64,000 bases of DNA. Source: Aurelia coerulea. Lineage: Eukaryota; Cnidaria; Scyphozoa; Semaeostomeae; Ulmaridae. The notes beneath the pieces are model-generated. The model had not been told where the DNA came from, did no database searches, and saw only the letters and a list, made by a program, of their open reading frames with translations. Within the stretch, counting starts at the first letter, position 1. The number at the start of each line of letters is the position of its first letter. Both the position numbers and the translations under genes were made by a program. Of this stretch, positions 22,266 through 32,700 are shown one piece after another. Where the stretch lies: NCBI GenBank assembly GCA_039566865.1, contig CM076943.1, positions 32,558,663 through 32,622,662 of the forward strand. Direction: 5' to 3'.

Positions 22266-24653
22266 CTCTATCTTGCCTCAGTGATCATTATTTGGTTTTT
22301 TGTGTCAGGAAATTTCGTGGTGCTTGCAAAAAACCAAAACAAAAATATTTCTACAAGGCAAATGAAGAACTTTGATCAAGCCGAGTTTGTCAAAGATCTT
22401 GTAGGGGTAGACTGGAGAGGCATCGTGTGGAATACAGACGATATGAATGTTGTAGTTAACAAATGGACAAATATTCTCTCGCTTATTCTTGAAAAACATG
22501 CCCCAACCCGCAACAGGCGTGTTTCTGACAAATTCTGTCCTTGGTTGACCAATGATTTCAAGCTTATGTGCAAGGCAAGAGATCAGATAAAAAAAACAAG
22601 CTATTCGCTCAAAATCCGAACTATTGATGCAGTCCTATAGACATGCACGTAATCAAGTTAATAAATTAAATAGCGAACTAAAGCACGAGTATTTCACTCA
22701 AAAGATTGCTTCCTGCGAAGGAGACCTCAAGAACACATGGAAGACTATCAATAATGTCTTAAATAAGAAATCTAAAACCACCAATATTTCATTATTAAGC
22801 ATCGATGGGAAACATATCTCTACCAGTGCCGGTATTGCAGAATCGATGAATAACTTCTTCTGTACCATAGGAGAGACACTTAGTGACAAAATTCCCGAAG
22901 CAAAAAACCCTCTCCTCGTGAATGATTACGAGGTCAATCCACAAAAAACTAAGTTCAATTTTCATGTTATTGATATTCTCCAGTTACGTAAAGTTTTTGG
23001 CAAATTCAAAACCTCAAAGGGACGTGGTACTGATGGCATTGCTGGTCGTTTTCTAAAATTTGCACTTCCAGTTATTTCAGAATCTCTTTGTGATATTTTC
23101 AATCTTTCAATTGCTACTGGTTGTTTTCCAGATAGCTGGAAAATAGCCAGAGTAGCCCCAATTTTCAAAAGTGGTCAACCTGATGACCGATCTAACTACC
23201 GACCTATATCAGTCTTGCCTGTTTTAGCCAGGGTCTTTGAAAAGCTTATTTATAACCAACTGTACGATTATTTGAACAAAAACAAACATCTATTTTCTAA
23301 CCAATCTGGCTTCAGAGCTCTATACTCTGTTGTCACTTGCCTTCTTAACAACACAGATGACTGGTATGTGAACATGGACAATGGCAGATACACTGCAAAT
23401 ATTTTCATTGATCTCAAAAAAGCATTTGACACCGTAGATCATGACATTTTACTTGCTAAATTGAGGAAGTATGGTATTGATAATCTTGAACTTACTTGGT
23501 TTACGTCCTATTTAACCAAAAGAAAGCAATTCTGCAAAGTAAATGGGGTAGGTTCCAAAACAGAAGATATTCGCTGTGGTGTGCCGCAGGGTTCTTGTCT
23601 TGGCCCTCTTTTGTTTCTGATTTATATCAATGATCTTCCGTTTTCTCTGAAGAAAGGTAAAGTGACCATGTACGCTGACGATACCAGTATTTCTTACTCT
23701 TCTTCGAGCTTAGTAGATATAAACCAAACTCTAAATAGTGAACTGAATGATTTGAAGCGATGGTTGCAGGGTAATAAACTTTCTTTGAATGTTTTAAAAA
23801 CTCAAGCTTTGATTGTAGGTTCCCAGCCCAAAATTAAGAAAATTACCGATAAGGCTGTTGATCATCCACTATTTTTTGTTGGTGACTCTCAGGTTGAAAA
23901 TGTAGACCGAACAAAGTATCTGGGTATGATAATTGATAGAAATTTGGATTGGGAAGAACACGTTTACAATCTCCGAACCAAGGTTTCTCGTGCAATTGGA
24001 TTTTTGAAATATTCCAGGAAATTTTTACCTCAAAACACGTTGAGTGCAATGTATAGGGGTATCGTCGAGCCCAATTTTCGGTTCTGTTGTTCGGTGTGGG
24101 GGTGCTGTGGGGCGACTAAACTGCAAACCCTGCAGAAGCTGCAAAATCGAGCAGCTAGGATAGTAACTAAAAGTCGATTTGATACGCCTGCTATGGCATT
24201 AATTCGCAGTTTAAATTGGCCTACTGTAAATGATATTATTAGAAGCGAAACAGCTACCACAATGTACAAGTCACTAAATGGTCTGGTTCCGGAGTACCTT
24301 TCAGATTTGTTCGAAAAAAATTCTTCTCGAAATGTCAGAAAACTGAGAAACACCGAAACTGATCTCTCATTACCATTACGAAAAACTAACAATGGGCAGA
24401 GGGCTATATCTTTTCGTGGACTTAAGCTTTGGAATCAACTCGAACCTGATGCTAAACAGGCACCCTCCCTTGCAAGCTTTAAGAGAACAATAAAAAACTA
24501 GCCATGACGAGAATTCTTATTTTGTTAATTATTATATAGTGATCTTTTAATTAGTAAATGTTTTGCCACGGCCCCCCGAAAAGCAGTTCTTGTGGACTGA
24601 CGGGGCTACCGTGCCTAAATAAATAAAAATGAATGAATGAATGAATGAATGAA
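22266..24653 (+). pseudogene. nearly intact LINE (L2/CR1-like) with GAAT-type tail
   Basis: From 22277 the end of an AP-like endonuclease is readable (LSDHYLVFCVRKFRG), then a frameshift (STRQMKNFDQAEFV..., to about 22640) and a second shift into a long RT frame, 22624-24501. In that 625-codon frame: NYRPIS (191-196), IDLKKAFD (262-269), GVPQGSCLGP (319-328), YADDTS (350-355), and a C-terminal LWNQLEPDAKQAPS region ending at TAG. All RT catalytic residues are kept. The 3' UTR has a possible hairpin (GGCCCC/GGGGC) and ends in AATG/GAATG units at 24631-24653. Most of the endonuclease is missing (5' truncation). It lies exactly between two direct repeats. Confidence 0.85.
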
Positions 24654-25017
24654 TTGATGGGGTCATCAAGGGTCGTCAACGGACAAAATGGGTTTGTCAA
24701 CAGCAGACAATGCTGGATTGTCAACAACCTAGGGGCTACGTAACACCGACGTCACGCAATGAACTTCACAGGGGCTCATGTCCTCCTCCGCAACAGTTGG
24801 GGCTCACCTCCACAAAAACAATGGGAAAACTAACTGGGGGCAGTCAAGTGATGGCACCCCATGTCACGTGACTCACTTGGCACGTTGCCAAAAATTTGTC
24901 ATGTGACTCGGCAGCACTACCCTGAGTTCCTATCATGTGACTTGGCAAGTTTCTACGTTTCGAGTGAGCTCGATATGGAAGTCAACAACGAGTAAAGTTA
25001 GGCCTATTCCCATCTGA
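24652..25017 (+). repeat. E-box/NFI-dyad repeat family, copy 2
   Basis: Direct repeat of 21917-22265 on the other side of the LINE. It includes the 10-bp palindrome GTCACGTGAC (24863-24872) and the dyad TTGGC-ACGTT-GCCAA (24877-24891). The match starts at ATTGATGGGGTCATC directly after the LINE tail and ends at TTAGGCCTATTCCC. Confidence 0.8.
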
Positions 25018-25169
25018 AGCATGAAGTAAAACTGTTATAATAATAATTATTATCATTATTAACAATTTCTTTTACGTTGGCAAGATAGAAAATATATATA
25101 TATATATATATAGCTAATAAGCTAATTAACGCCAACAAATAAGTTAAAACTTAATTTACCATTTTCTAC
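25018..25169. repeat. (TA)n and A/T-rich spacer
   Basis: Holds a short TA dinucleotide run (25097-25112) and TAATAA-rich sequence, probably the 3' tail side of the minus-strand LINE that follows. Confidence 0.5.
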
Positions 25170-25915
25170 TTTAAAACCTACAAAAACCCTGAATCTTTAA
25201 TGAAAACTTTGCACAATCTGCAGATGCAAGTATTTTCATGCCATAATTTTATTTTTCGCTTGAATTCAAATAATGTGCTGGAATCTTTAATTTCCTTTGG
25301 CAACGAGGACCACAAAAGGTGACATCTGTACTGAATATTTTCTATTCCGTATGTTGTTGTCTTCATATTCGGCAGCTGCAAATGATTCTCACTTCTCTAA
25401 CTGTAGTGAATATTTCTCTCAGTAAAAATGTATTTCATAAATGTTGGATTTAGATTGTTTTTTGTTTTGAATATTTCAAGCATTAGCAATTGCAGATTGT
25501 GTTGATGAATGGTAACATATTTTTTCTTCAACATACTATCTCTGCATACCAATCGCAGTGCTCTTTCGTGAATGCGATTTGATTTTGAATCAGTTGCCCT
25601 ATCATTAAACATACATACAAGTGGGCAATAATTGAATTGTGCCCTGATGAAGGAATTCATTGAAATTTCTGATTTGATAGGATCAATGTAATTAGACAAG
25701 CGAGCCAGTGCGTGAAGCTTTTGGTTGGCCTTTTTATATAAATCTTCAACATATTTTTTGAAATTTAATTTCTTATCAAAGTCACACCTAGCAGCTTTTC
25801 ATAATCACTTTCCTTAATTCTTGAATTCCCAATTGTGGCCGTTGTTTCGGTGCTTTTATCACCAAATATCATACTTATCATTATTTAGCTTCAAAAAATG
25901 TCAGAAAACCATTTT
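25170..25915 (-). pseudogene. 5'-truncated LINE RT C-terminus, C-x-C-x2-C family
   Basis: Minus-strand frames 25750-25397 and 25381-25178, joined by a frameshift, encode the end of an RT protein: KKANQKLHALARLSNYID, RAQFNYCPLVCMFNDRA, the IHERALRLV block, EIKDSSTLFEFKRKIK and the knuckle CICRLC. The order and motifs match 37095-38348 closely. The frame is also shifted near 25790. The RT catalytic region is absent. Confidence 0.85.
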
Positions 25916-26330
25916 ACTATCACAGAGCTATCTGCTTCTAATTGTAGTTCTGTCACGAAAAATTCACACCAGCTTTCTTCCTGCTCCAGAGAAAACATAG
26001 GCCTACTTACAATTCACTTCCATGCTCTTGATTTCCGAAACTTCCCTTGAATCTTTTTTTACACGATATCCCATCAGTACAAAATTAAACTACAAAAGTC
26101 ATAGATATCCATACTGGTGTGGTGACGTAATCTCTGTTATGTCTGGCCTGCGTGACTAAGTGATGTCCAAACGCAGGTTGGCGCGTTGCCTTCGACTTGA
26201 TCAGAAATCATAACACCTTAACACCCCAATTTTTCCTCTCCATTGTCTTACCGATATTTTGATACTTACATTTTCTTAACCATAATTTTGATACTAACAT
26301 AAAATAAAATTACTTAAATAAAATTATTGT
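25916..26330. other. no secure gene; CRE-like site
   Basis: The sequence contains TGACGTAA at about 26123 and, on the minus strand, a short ATG-GAA-GTG-AAT-T followed by GTAAGT (26011-26023). That could be a first coding exon, but 13 nt is too little to call. Confidence 0.25.
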
Positions 26331-26376
26331 ATGTATATTATATATATATATATATGTAAGCCTACTTTAAATAAAT

Positions 26377-26390
26377 TGATAATAATAACA

Positions 26391-26463
<73 letters not shown>

Positions 26464-26486
26464 TAATAATAATAATAATAACAATA
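26377..26486. repeat. (TAA)n microsatellite
   Basis: About 35 TAA units with a few CAA interruptions. The poly-Ile and poly-Asn-like frames across it are artefacts of the repeat. Confidence 0.95.
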
Positions 26487-26778
26487 ACTTCAACTTCACG
26501 AATCACTATCATAACATTCAGCGGTCACTTACAGATCATCTGCCACACCAAATCTTATGTCGCAACAGATTTTGCATGTAATTTCATCGTGCCAAGATCA
26601 TTAGGTAGGAAGTTAATTGTGCCAAGATCATTAGGAAGCCACTTCTCCGGGAAACAATAGTTTATAAGAACGATCACATCATTAGTTGCTCATTACTTCA
26701 ATTCATAATGAATACGTTAACCTGCACAGAAGTTATTGTGCGCAGCATTCAGCACTTATCCGCCAAAGACAAAAGGTA

Positions 26779-27590
26779 CTTCCTGTTAGCTATTTTCGCA
26801 TAACCTAGCCCCTCTACCATATGAAGATTGCCACTGGCCAATTTGGATTGGTGCAAATCCCATAGTGAAGCAACTAAAGATAAAAGCCGACTGTTATTGG
26901 CTAATTTCAAATGACCGAGCCCATCTACCATATGCAGATTGTCATTGGCTAATTTCAATTGGTACATACTCCATAGTGAAGCTACTAAAAGTGAAAGCCG
27001 ACTGTTATTGGTTAATTTCAAATGACCTAACCGATCTAGCATATGCAGATTGCCATTGGCTAATTTGGATTGGTGCAGACCCCATAGTGAAGCTACTGAA
27101 GATGAAGGCCGACTGTTATTGGCTAATTTCAAATGACCTAACCGATCTAGCATATGCAGATTGCCATTGGCTAATTTCAATTGGTGAAGACCCCATAGTG
27201 AAGCTACCAAAGATGAAACCGACTGTTATTTTGTTAATTTCAAATGACCTAACCGATCTAGCATATGCAGATTGCCATTGGCTAATTTGGAATGGTACAG
27301 ACCCCCTAGTGAAGCTACTAAAGATGAAGGCCGACTGTTATTGGCTAATTTCAAATGACCTAACTGATCTAGCAGATGCAGATTGCCATTGGCTAATTTC
27401 AATTGGTACAAACCCCATAGTGAAGCTACTAAAGATGAAAGCCGACTGTTATTGGCTAATTTCAAATGACCCCACCCATCTAGCATATGCAGATTGCCAT
27501 TGGCTAATTTCAATTGGTACAAACTCCATACTGAACTTACTAAACATAATAGCCGACTCTTATTGGCTAATTTAAATTGAACTATCCCAT
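26779..27590. repeat. 111-bp tandem array, about 7.3 copies, open on both strands
   Basis: CTGTTATTGG anchors recur at 26891, 27002, 27113, 27223, 27335, 27446 and 27557 (spacings 111, 111, 110, 112, 111, 111). Each unit has two ATTGGCTAAT motifs (reverse complement ATTAGCCAAT, a CCAAT-box core) and a TAGCATATGCAGATTGCC block. Because 111 is a multiple of three and units lack stops, long frames appear on both strands (26865-27575 plus; 27594-27226 and 27210-26749 minus). They would encode 37-residue repeats such as ADCYWLISNDLTDLAYADCH. There is no start or splice context, so I read it as a minisatellite. Confidence 0.85.
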
Positions 27591-27604
27591 ACAAAAGGAG
27601 GCCA

Positions 27605-27800
27605 CACTGTTAGGGCAGTCACACTATCTCACTTTAGTTGGGGGCAGTTACGTATCTGCCCCCATGTCACGTGACTTACTTGGCAAAGTCCCAAAATTGG
27701 TCATGTGACTTGGCACGTTGCCAAATTATGTGACATCATTTGGCAATGTGCCAAGTTCCCCCCACAAATGCCCCTGCGCATGAGCAGCCCATTTCTCCCA
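27605..27800 (+). repeat. NFI-dyad/E-box block, copy 3 (short)
   Basis: GGGGGCAGT, then GTCACGTGAC (27666-27675) and two perfect TTGGC-N5-GCCAA dyads (27710-27724 and 27740-27754), ending at CCAAGTTCCCCCC. It is homologous to part of the 32.5-kb copy. Confidence 0.8.
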
Positions 27801-27849
27801 CTGTTTCCATAAAACTTTCCTCGAAGGGCTGAGTATAACTCTTGCAGTC

Positions 27850-29290
27850 TTCCTACCTGATGTTATCTTCCACAAGGGAGGCTGAGATCAACGGAAACGT
27901 TCTAAAATAACAACAACGTCAGTAAATGCAACTAAGGGAACTCATCCAAGAAGAGCAACTACATTAATGGAGGGAGTTAAAGCTACTGGGAGGACCTTCA
28001 ACAACTAATGCAACCACAACAGCGAGGTTTACCTTGCACAACTAACACTAATAAGGCAAGGAAGGCAACTAAAGGCACAAAAGCTACTATGGCCACTATG
28101 GCAACAATTACCACTACATCATCTCTACTAAACAAATAACGCACACACCGAAACGAAGTTAACAACTAATTTCTCCCACAACAAACGCTACCAACGCCAC
28201 ATAAGAAAGAAAGACAGCTATGGCAACGAAGGCATCTAAATCAACTCTACTGAAACGAATAATGTTCTACGAGTAGGGAGACTGGAGATCTACCGAAGCG
28301 GTCATAATAATCACAACCTCACAAAATGCAACTGCAACTTACGGCAATGAGGCAATAAGAGCAACTTCATTAAATCAAGGGGTGAGCGCAACAAACGCTA
28401 CTTGGGCAACCAAATGAATAACGCTGCCACAACAACAAGGGTACCTTCAATAACAGCAAAAAAGCTACTATCATGGCCGCTAAGCCAAGAATTACGACTA
28501 CATCATTTCTATTAAACAAATAACGCATACACTAAAACCAAGGCAACAACTAATTTCTCCAACCACGAAGGCTACTAACGCCACAAAAGAAACAAACACC
28601 TAAGTGAACAAATACCAGGCAACTAAACCAACCCTACTGAAACAAAAAAAGCTACCTGAGGAAGCCAAGGGGTCTATCTCTCTTCCCAAAAAGCCTCCGG
28701 GACTCTTTAAAACAATGGGCTTGTAGGGTATTTTAATGGATTTCTCTTTAAAAATATTATGGATTAAATTAAATGCAAACTACCGCACGCCACCCCGCCC
28801 TTGGGCTACTAACGCCACTAAAGTCAAGAGGATAGCTAGAAAACAATAACAAAACATGTGAATTAATGAAAGAAGAAGAGAATCATGTTAAAGGCAACAA
28901 CTAATTTCTCCAACCACGAAGGCTACTAACGCCACAAAAGAAACAAACACCTAAGTGAACAAATACCAGGCAAATAAATCAACCCTACCGAAAAAAAAAG
29001 CTGCCTGAAGAAGCCATGGGGTCAATCTCTCTTCCCAAAAAGCCTCCGGGACTCTTTAAAACAATGGGGTTTGTAGGGAATTTTTATGGATTTATCTTTA
29101 AAAATATTATGGATTAAATTAAATGCAAACTACCGCACCCCACCCCGCCCTTGGGCTACTAACGCCACTAAAGTCAAGGAGATAGCTAGAAAACAATAAC
29201 AAAAAATTAGAATTAATGAAAAAAAGAAGAGAATAAAGTTAACTGCAATAACTATAGACATTCTTATTTTTTTTAATATTTTTGTTATTA
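27850..29290. repeat. degenerate ACTAAGGCA-type repeat tract
   Basis: Low-complexity sequence built of variants of GGCAACTAA/CTACTAACGCC with no fixed phase, resuming at 31310-31590, 32755-32890 and 34440-35400. Minus-strand frames give artificial Val/Leu/Ala-rich peptides. The four blocks are probably one decayed satellite region later split by transposons. Confidence 0.65.
28541..29245 (+). repeat. ~351-bp tandem duplication
   Basis: AGGCAACAACTAATTTCTCC begins both copies (28541 and 28892), and both run through CTCTTCCCAAAAAGCCTCCG and GGATTAAATTAAATGC. Copies are nearly identical by eye with a few indels. The unit itself consists partly of the ACTAA-type repeat. Confidence 0.85.
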
Positions 29291-29307
29291 AAAATCTATT
29301 TAAAGAG

Positions 29308-30925
29308 GGCATAACGGAATAACCAGACCCAGGACCACTAGGACCGGACCCAAACGGACCAGACCCTAGGGGAATGCCCTACCCTCGCTTTGACGTTGGA
29401 TAGAAAGTCAGTCACCAGTCACCGAAAGGAGGGGAATTTCACTCAAAAAATCTCGTACATGAAATCTTTCTGTTCTAAAAAAATCTCGTACACTCTTGCG
29501 AATGAGTGACCCTCGAATTTACAAATGTTCTGTGACACACTCGGGCCCACTCAACTGAGTTCATCGAAGAGAAGCTTTCAGACTGCCCAGCCTCCAAGCT
29601 GCAAGTTCATCTCAGCGCTTAGAGTTCAAATTGATCAGGCACGCAGGTAATACTTAGTGACTTTGTTAGGGGGAGTTAGTCACATGTATCTTCTAGAATA
29701 TGGGTTACACTCATCTTTTTCGATAAGAAACAGAGGTCCGAGGTCGTAAGGTAGTTTCTTAAATCTTAGGACATTTCGCTACCAAAGTTTGAAATTTTTT
29801 TTTTATCTTTAATCCTGAAAATGTAGAATTAATTTCTTTTTGTTAGAAGGGCTTCTAAACTATTTAATAAGATCTAAAACAATAAGTAATAACATAATTG
29901 GCACTCAAAAATAATTGGACACGGTACAGTAATAGCAACAGTAATAGTATTTTTCAATGAAAATTACGAAAGTTTCTTAGCATTTTGATACAGGTGGTGG
30001 GGTAGTATTTTTCAAAAATTTTAGCCTATCATTTCTTGTGAGCTGTTTCTTATAAAAGTGCAGGCCCGTAAGAAGCAGGGGGGAGGGGGGGGGGGGGGTT
30101 TAAGCCCCTAATAATTTCAAAAACAATAGTGCCACGCCACAAGTATTAATTAGATGTATTGTTCTATATTGTTCTAAGAACAATGTCCCCAATCAGAAGC
30201 TGCTTTCCACGGCCCTGTAAAAAGGTGAGTGTACATGCATGATACGAGAAAACAAATGCACACAAATGCACATTCTGAGATGCAATATTGTGATCATGGG
30301 ATTTACCAAAGACAAGTGGGGTCAATGCCAGGGTCAATGCGTGGTTTGAGAGAATGGTTCTATTAACAGTCCCAAAATCATTACTCTTTCTTTCGAGATC
30401 GCGGTACCCCATACATCTGCCAATTACCACCTTCACAATAAACAGTACGAACAAATATGTTATCAAAAACCTGCCTGCTAAATGATTTTGCAGTCCCAAA
30501 CTAACTTGCAAAGAGCATGGAAAAGCCAGAATCAATTCCAGAAATTGAGATTGTGGAGATGGAATGCAACGTGGCTGGCATCAAGACGTCATTGCTACAA
30601 CTTGAATCACCAAGCAAGGCAGAGAGGAAGAATATTTAGGCCATGTAGTTAAATGCTTAGGCCCAGTGGGCAATGGCTTGAAGCTGGATCAAAGTTTGTC
30701 TGCTGGTTAGACGATTTGAAATATCATGCATTTTGCGTTTATTGTGGCATCCAGAAGGTAGAATTTACTTACAGCAGTGACTGCCTTATCTTACTTTGGA
30801 GCGAAAATTCTGAGTTGGCCGCCATTGCAAACAAACGCTGGAATGAAAGTAATGGGCATTCCCCGAGGGTCTGGTCCGTTAGGGTCCGGTCCTACTGGTC
30901 CTGGGTCTGGTTATTCCGTTATGCC
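29308..30925. mobile_element. 1.6-kb TIR element with 9-bp TSD
   Basis: TIRs of about 72 bp (29308-29379 and 30854-30925) start GGCATAACGGAATAACCAG and continue with GGACC-rich sequence to GGGAATGCCC. The direct repeat TTTAAAGAG flanks it (29299-29307 and 30926-30934). The TIR start (GGCAT...AACCAGACCC) and TSD length agree with the foldback at 2882-3356, so I group them as MULE-like. The interior (G-run at about 30080, minus frame 30164-30535) shows no transposase. It landed inside the terminal repeat of the element at 30926-31302. Confidence 0.85.
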
Positions 30926-31302
30926 TTTAAAGAGACACAATCGCAAATTTTTTTTGTCTGTAAATCTAAACAAGATTCCTCATGCATAAAATAGAGACCT
31001 TGTACATTCTGAAAATATATTTAATACACAAAACCGAAAATTTAATTGACCGAGATATTTGAAAAGAAATTTGCAAGGCGAGAATTTATCTATTGTCATT
31101 ACATTGTTTATGCGCACGTGCCGCAGAAAAGTGTGGGTACCAATACGTTGTTTTTCCTTTCGTTTAACTGTTTTATGATACTTCTAGAAGGCGTACGAAA
31201 CTACTAAATACATATCCAGAATGTACAAGGTCCTTTCTTTATGTATGAAGAATCTCGTTGAGATTTTCCGACATCAAAAATTTGCGATTGTGTCTCTTTA
31301 AA
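30926..31302. mobile_element. small TIR element, left end split by the 9-bp-TSD element
   Basis: TTTAAAGAGACACAATCGC at 30926 is mirrored by GCGATTGTGTCTCTTTAAA ending at 31302, giving TIRs of about 28 bp around 377 bp. Its first nine bases are the target duplicated by the neighbouring insertion, so the original left junction is at 29299. Its own target duplication could not be fixed. Confidence 0.7.
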
Positions 31303-31590
31303 GTAGGCTAGAAAATAAATAGCTAAAATTACAGCTAATTAAGGTCTACGACAGCTAATTAACGCCTACTAACAAGGCCTACTAAGAAGCCCTACTACTA
31401 ATTAAGGCCTATTACTAATTAAGGCCTACTACTAACACATTCCAGGTACCTGAAGAACTGCGGCAACTATTCTCACTTCATCTACCAATGCAACTACATC
31501 AGGTAAGGTAACTAGAACAATGAAGGATAACAAGAGCAAGTATAAAGTAACCACACCAACGACGAAAATAACACGGAAAGTACTGATATT
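31303..31590. repeat. degenerate ACTAATTAAGGCC repeat
   Basis: Repeats of CTACTAATTAAGG and related units. 31303-31342 on the minus strand resembles the 3' UTR of the 37-kb LINE (TTAATTAGCTGTAATTTTAG), so a LINE tail fragment may lie here. Confidence 0.5.
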
Positions 31591-31664
31591 ATGGCGCGCG
31601 AAGCGCAACAGTTGCCGCGGCGGGTGGCCCGGGCGCCGAAAGAGCCCAAGCTCTCTGCAGGAGC

Positions 31665-31706
31665 TAGGAACTCCGACCCCGCGCGCAGCGCGGGTTCGGA
31701 TTCCTA
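31665..31706. other. GC-rich hairpin
   Basis: TAGGAA...TTCCTA, TCCGA...TCGGA and CCCGCGC-GCA-GCGCGGG pair to form a strong stem with small bulges in an otherwise AT-rich window. The surrounding GC-rich patch runs 31595-31700. It marks the start of the E-box/NFI repeat copy 4. Function unknown. Confidence 0.6.
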
Positions 31707-31734
31707 GTCTATATTACTACTCGCTGAGACGGTC

Positions 31735-32700
31735 AGATCAAACGCTGAATTTGTCTGTTTGCACATCTGAGATGTCAGCTCTCCCGTGCCCTGGAAGCTC
31801 GCTCTTCGTCTCCAAAAATCGAGGGGAAAATCTATGTGTGTACAAATGACTCCATGTTTTGGGGTGATCACCTGCTGCTAGGGTATCAGCGGGGGAAATT
31901 TGTTGGCAGCCTTCTTCAGCAGGTGATTGTTTTTTGAGTGACCGCCGATTGTTACTAACGACACTTGATGGTGCTATCAAGGGTCATCAACGAACAATCC
32001 ACTCAGTGCTCGATGGTAAACAACCAAAGACGTCACATTGGACGTCACATGCACATTCACCTTCGCAGTGGATGGCAGGCCTCTGCCAGCGGTATTCTCC
32101 TTCACAGCGGCGCTCTCTGAGGCTACATCCCCCAGTATGGACGATGTCGTAGGGTGGTGGGGTGCATCGTCGGTACCAGCGATTAGTACCACCTATTGGG
32201 GGCTGTCATGTGACCACACCCATATCACATGATATTTTCTCCTCCCCAATGGTGCTCTTTCTAAGAATATACACGGCTCCCTGTTTGAAAATGCTTTATT
32301 ACAGGGGTGATAGTAATTAGATACTACATCCATTAGTTACTAAGGAGTATGTAGGGTGCTAAAATGGATATTTGTTTGGGGGGCAGTCACGTGCCTCATC
32401 TCCAGGTCACGTGTCTTATCTGGCAACAAATGGGTCCTTCTCGCAAAGGCCCTGTATGAAAATGCTACCATTAGCTACTGACGAAGATGTGGGTTAATGA
32501 TACTTTTAGTTGTTGGGGGCAGTCACGTGCCTAGCCCCCATGCCATGTGACTTACTTGGCATGTTGCCAATGATGGTCATGTGACTTGGCACCATGCCAG
32601 GTATTCAACATGTGACTTGGCACCTTGCCAAGTTCTGTGACGTCACTTGGCACCTTGCCAACTTCCCCCAAATTCGCCCCTGATGACATGCAGCTTATTC
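31735..32700 (+). repeat. E-box/NFI-dyad repeat family, copy 4 (longest)
   Basis: Homologous to 21640-22265 (GGCAGCC, CTAACGACACTTGATGG, TCAACGAAC). A tandem duplication of about 130 bp follows (CCCTGTTTGAAAATGCT and CCCTGTATGAAAATGCT). Direct signs: CACGTG at 32388, 32408 and 32524, and perfect TTGGC-N5-GCCAA dyads at 32556-32570, 32617-32631 and 32647-32661, with a near-match at 32586-32600. No coding frame is recognised. Confidence 0.75.

Noticed and set aside
21917..25017. LTR retrotransposon (direct repeats around an RT)
   Set aside because: The RT is a LINE type with endonuclease remnant and AATG/GAATG tail; no gag, protease, integrase or primer-binding site, and the same repeat occurs elsewhere without an RT.
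26011..26023. Minus-strand first coding exon MEVN with GTAAGT donor
   Set aside because: Only 13 coding bases; no homology or linked exon. A chance ATG and donor is likely.
26324..26660. Poly-Ile/Asn frames around the TAA repeat
   Set aside because: Pure consequence of the trinucleotide microsatellite. The same holds at 6843-7028 and 42307-42540.
26865..27575. 236-codon plus frame and long minus frames as repeat-protein genes
   Set aside because: They exist because the 111-bp unit is a multiple of three and has no stops in these frames. There are no ATG, splice or promoter signs and both strands are equally open.
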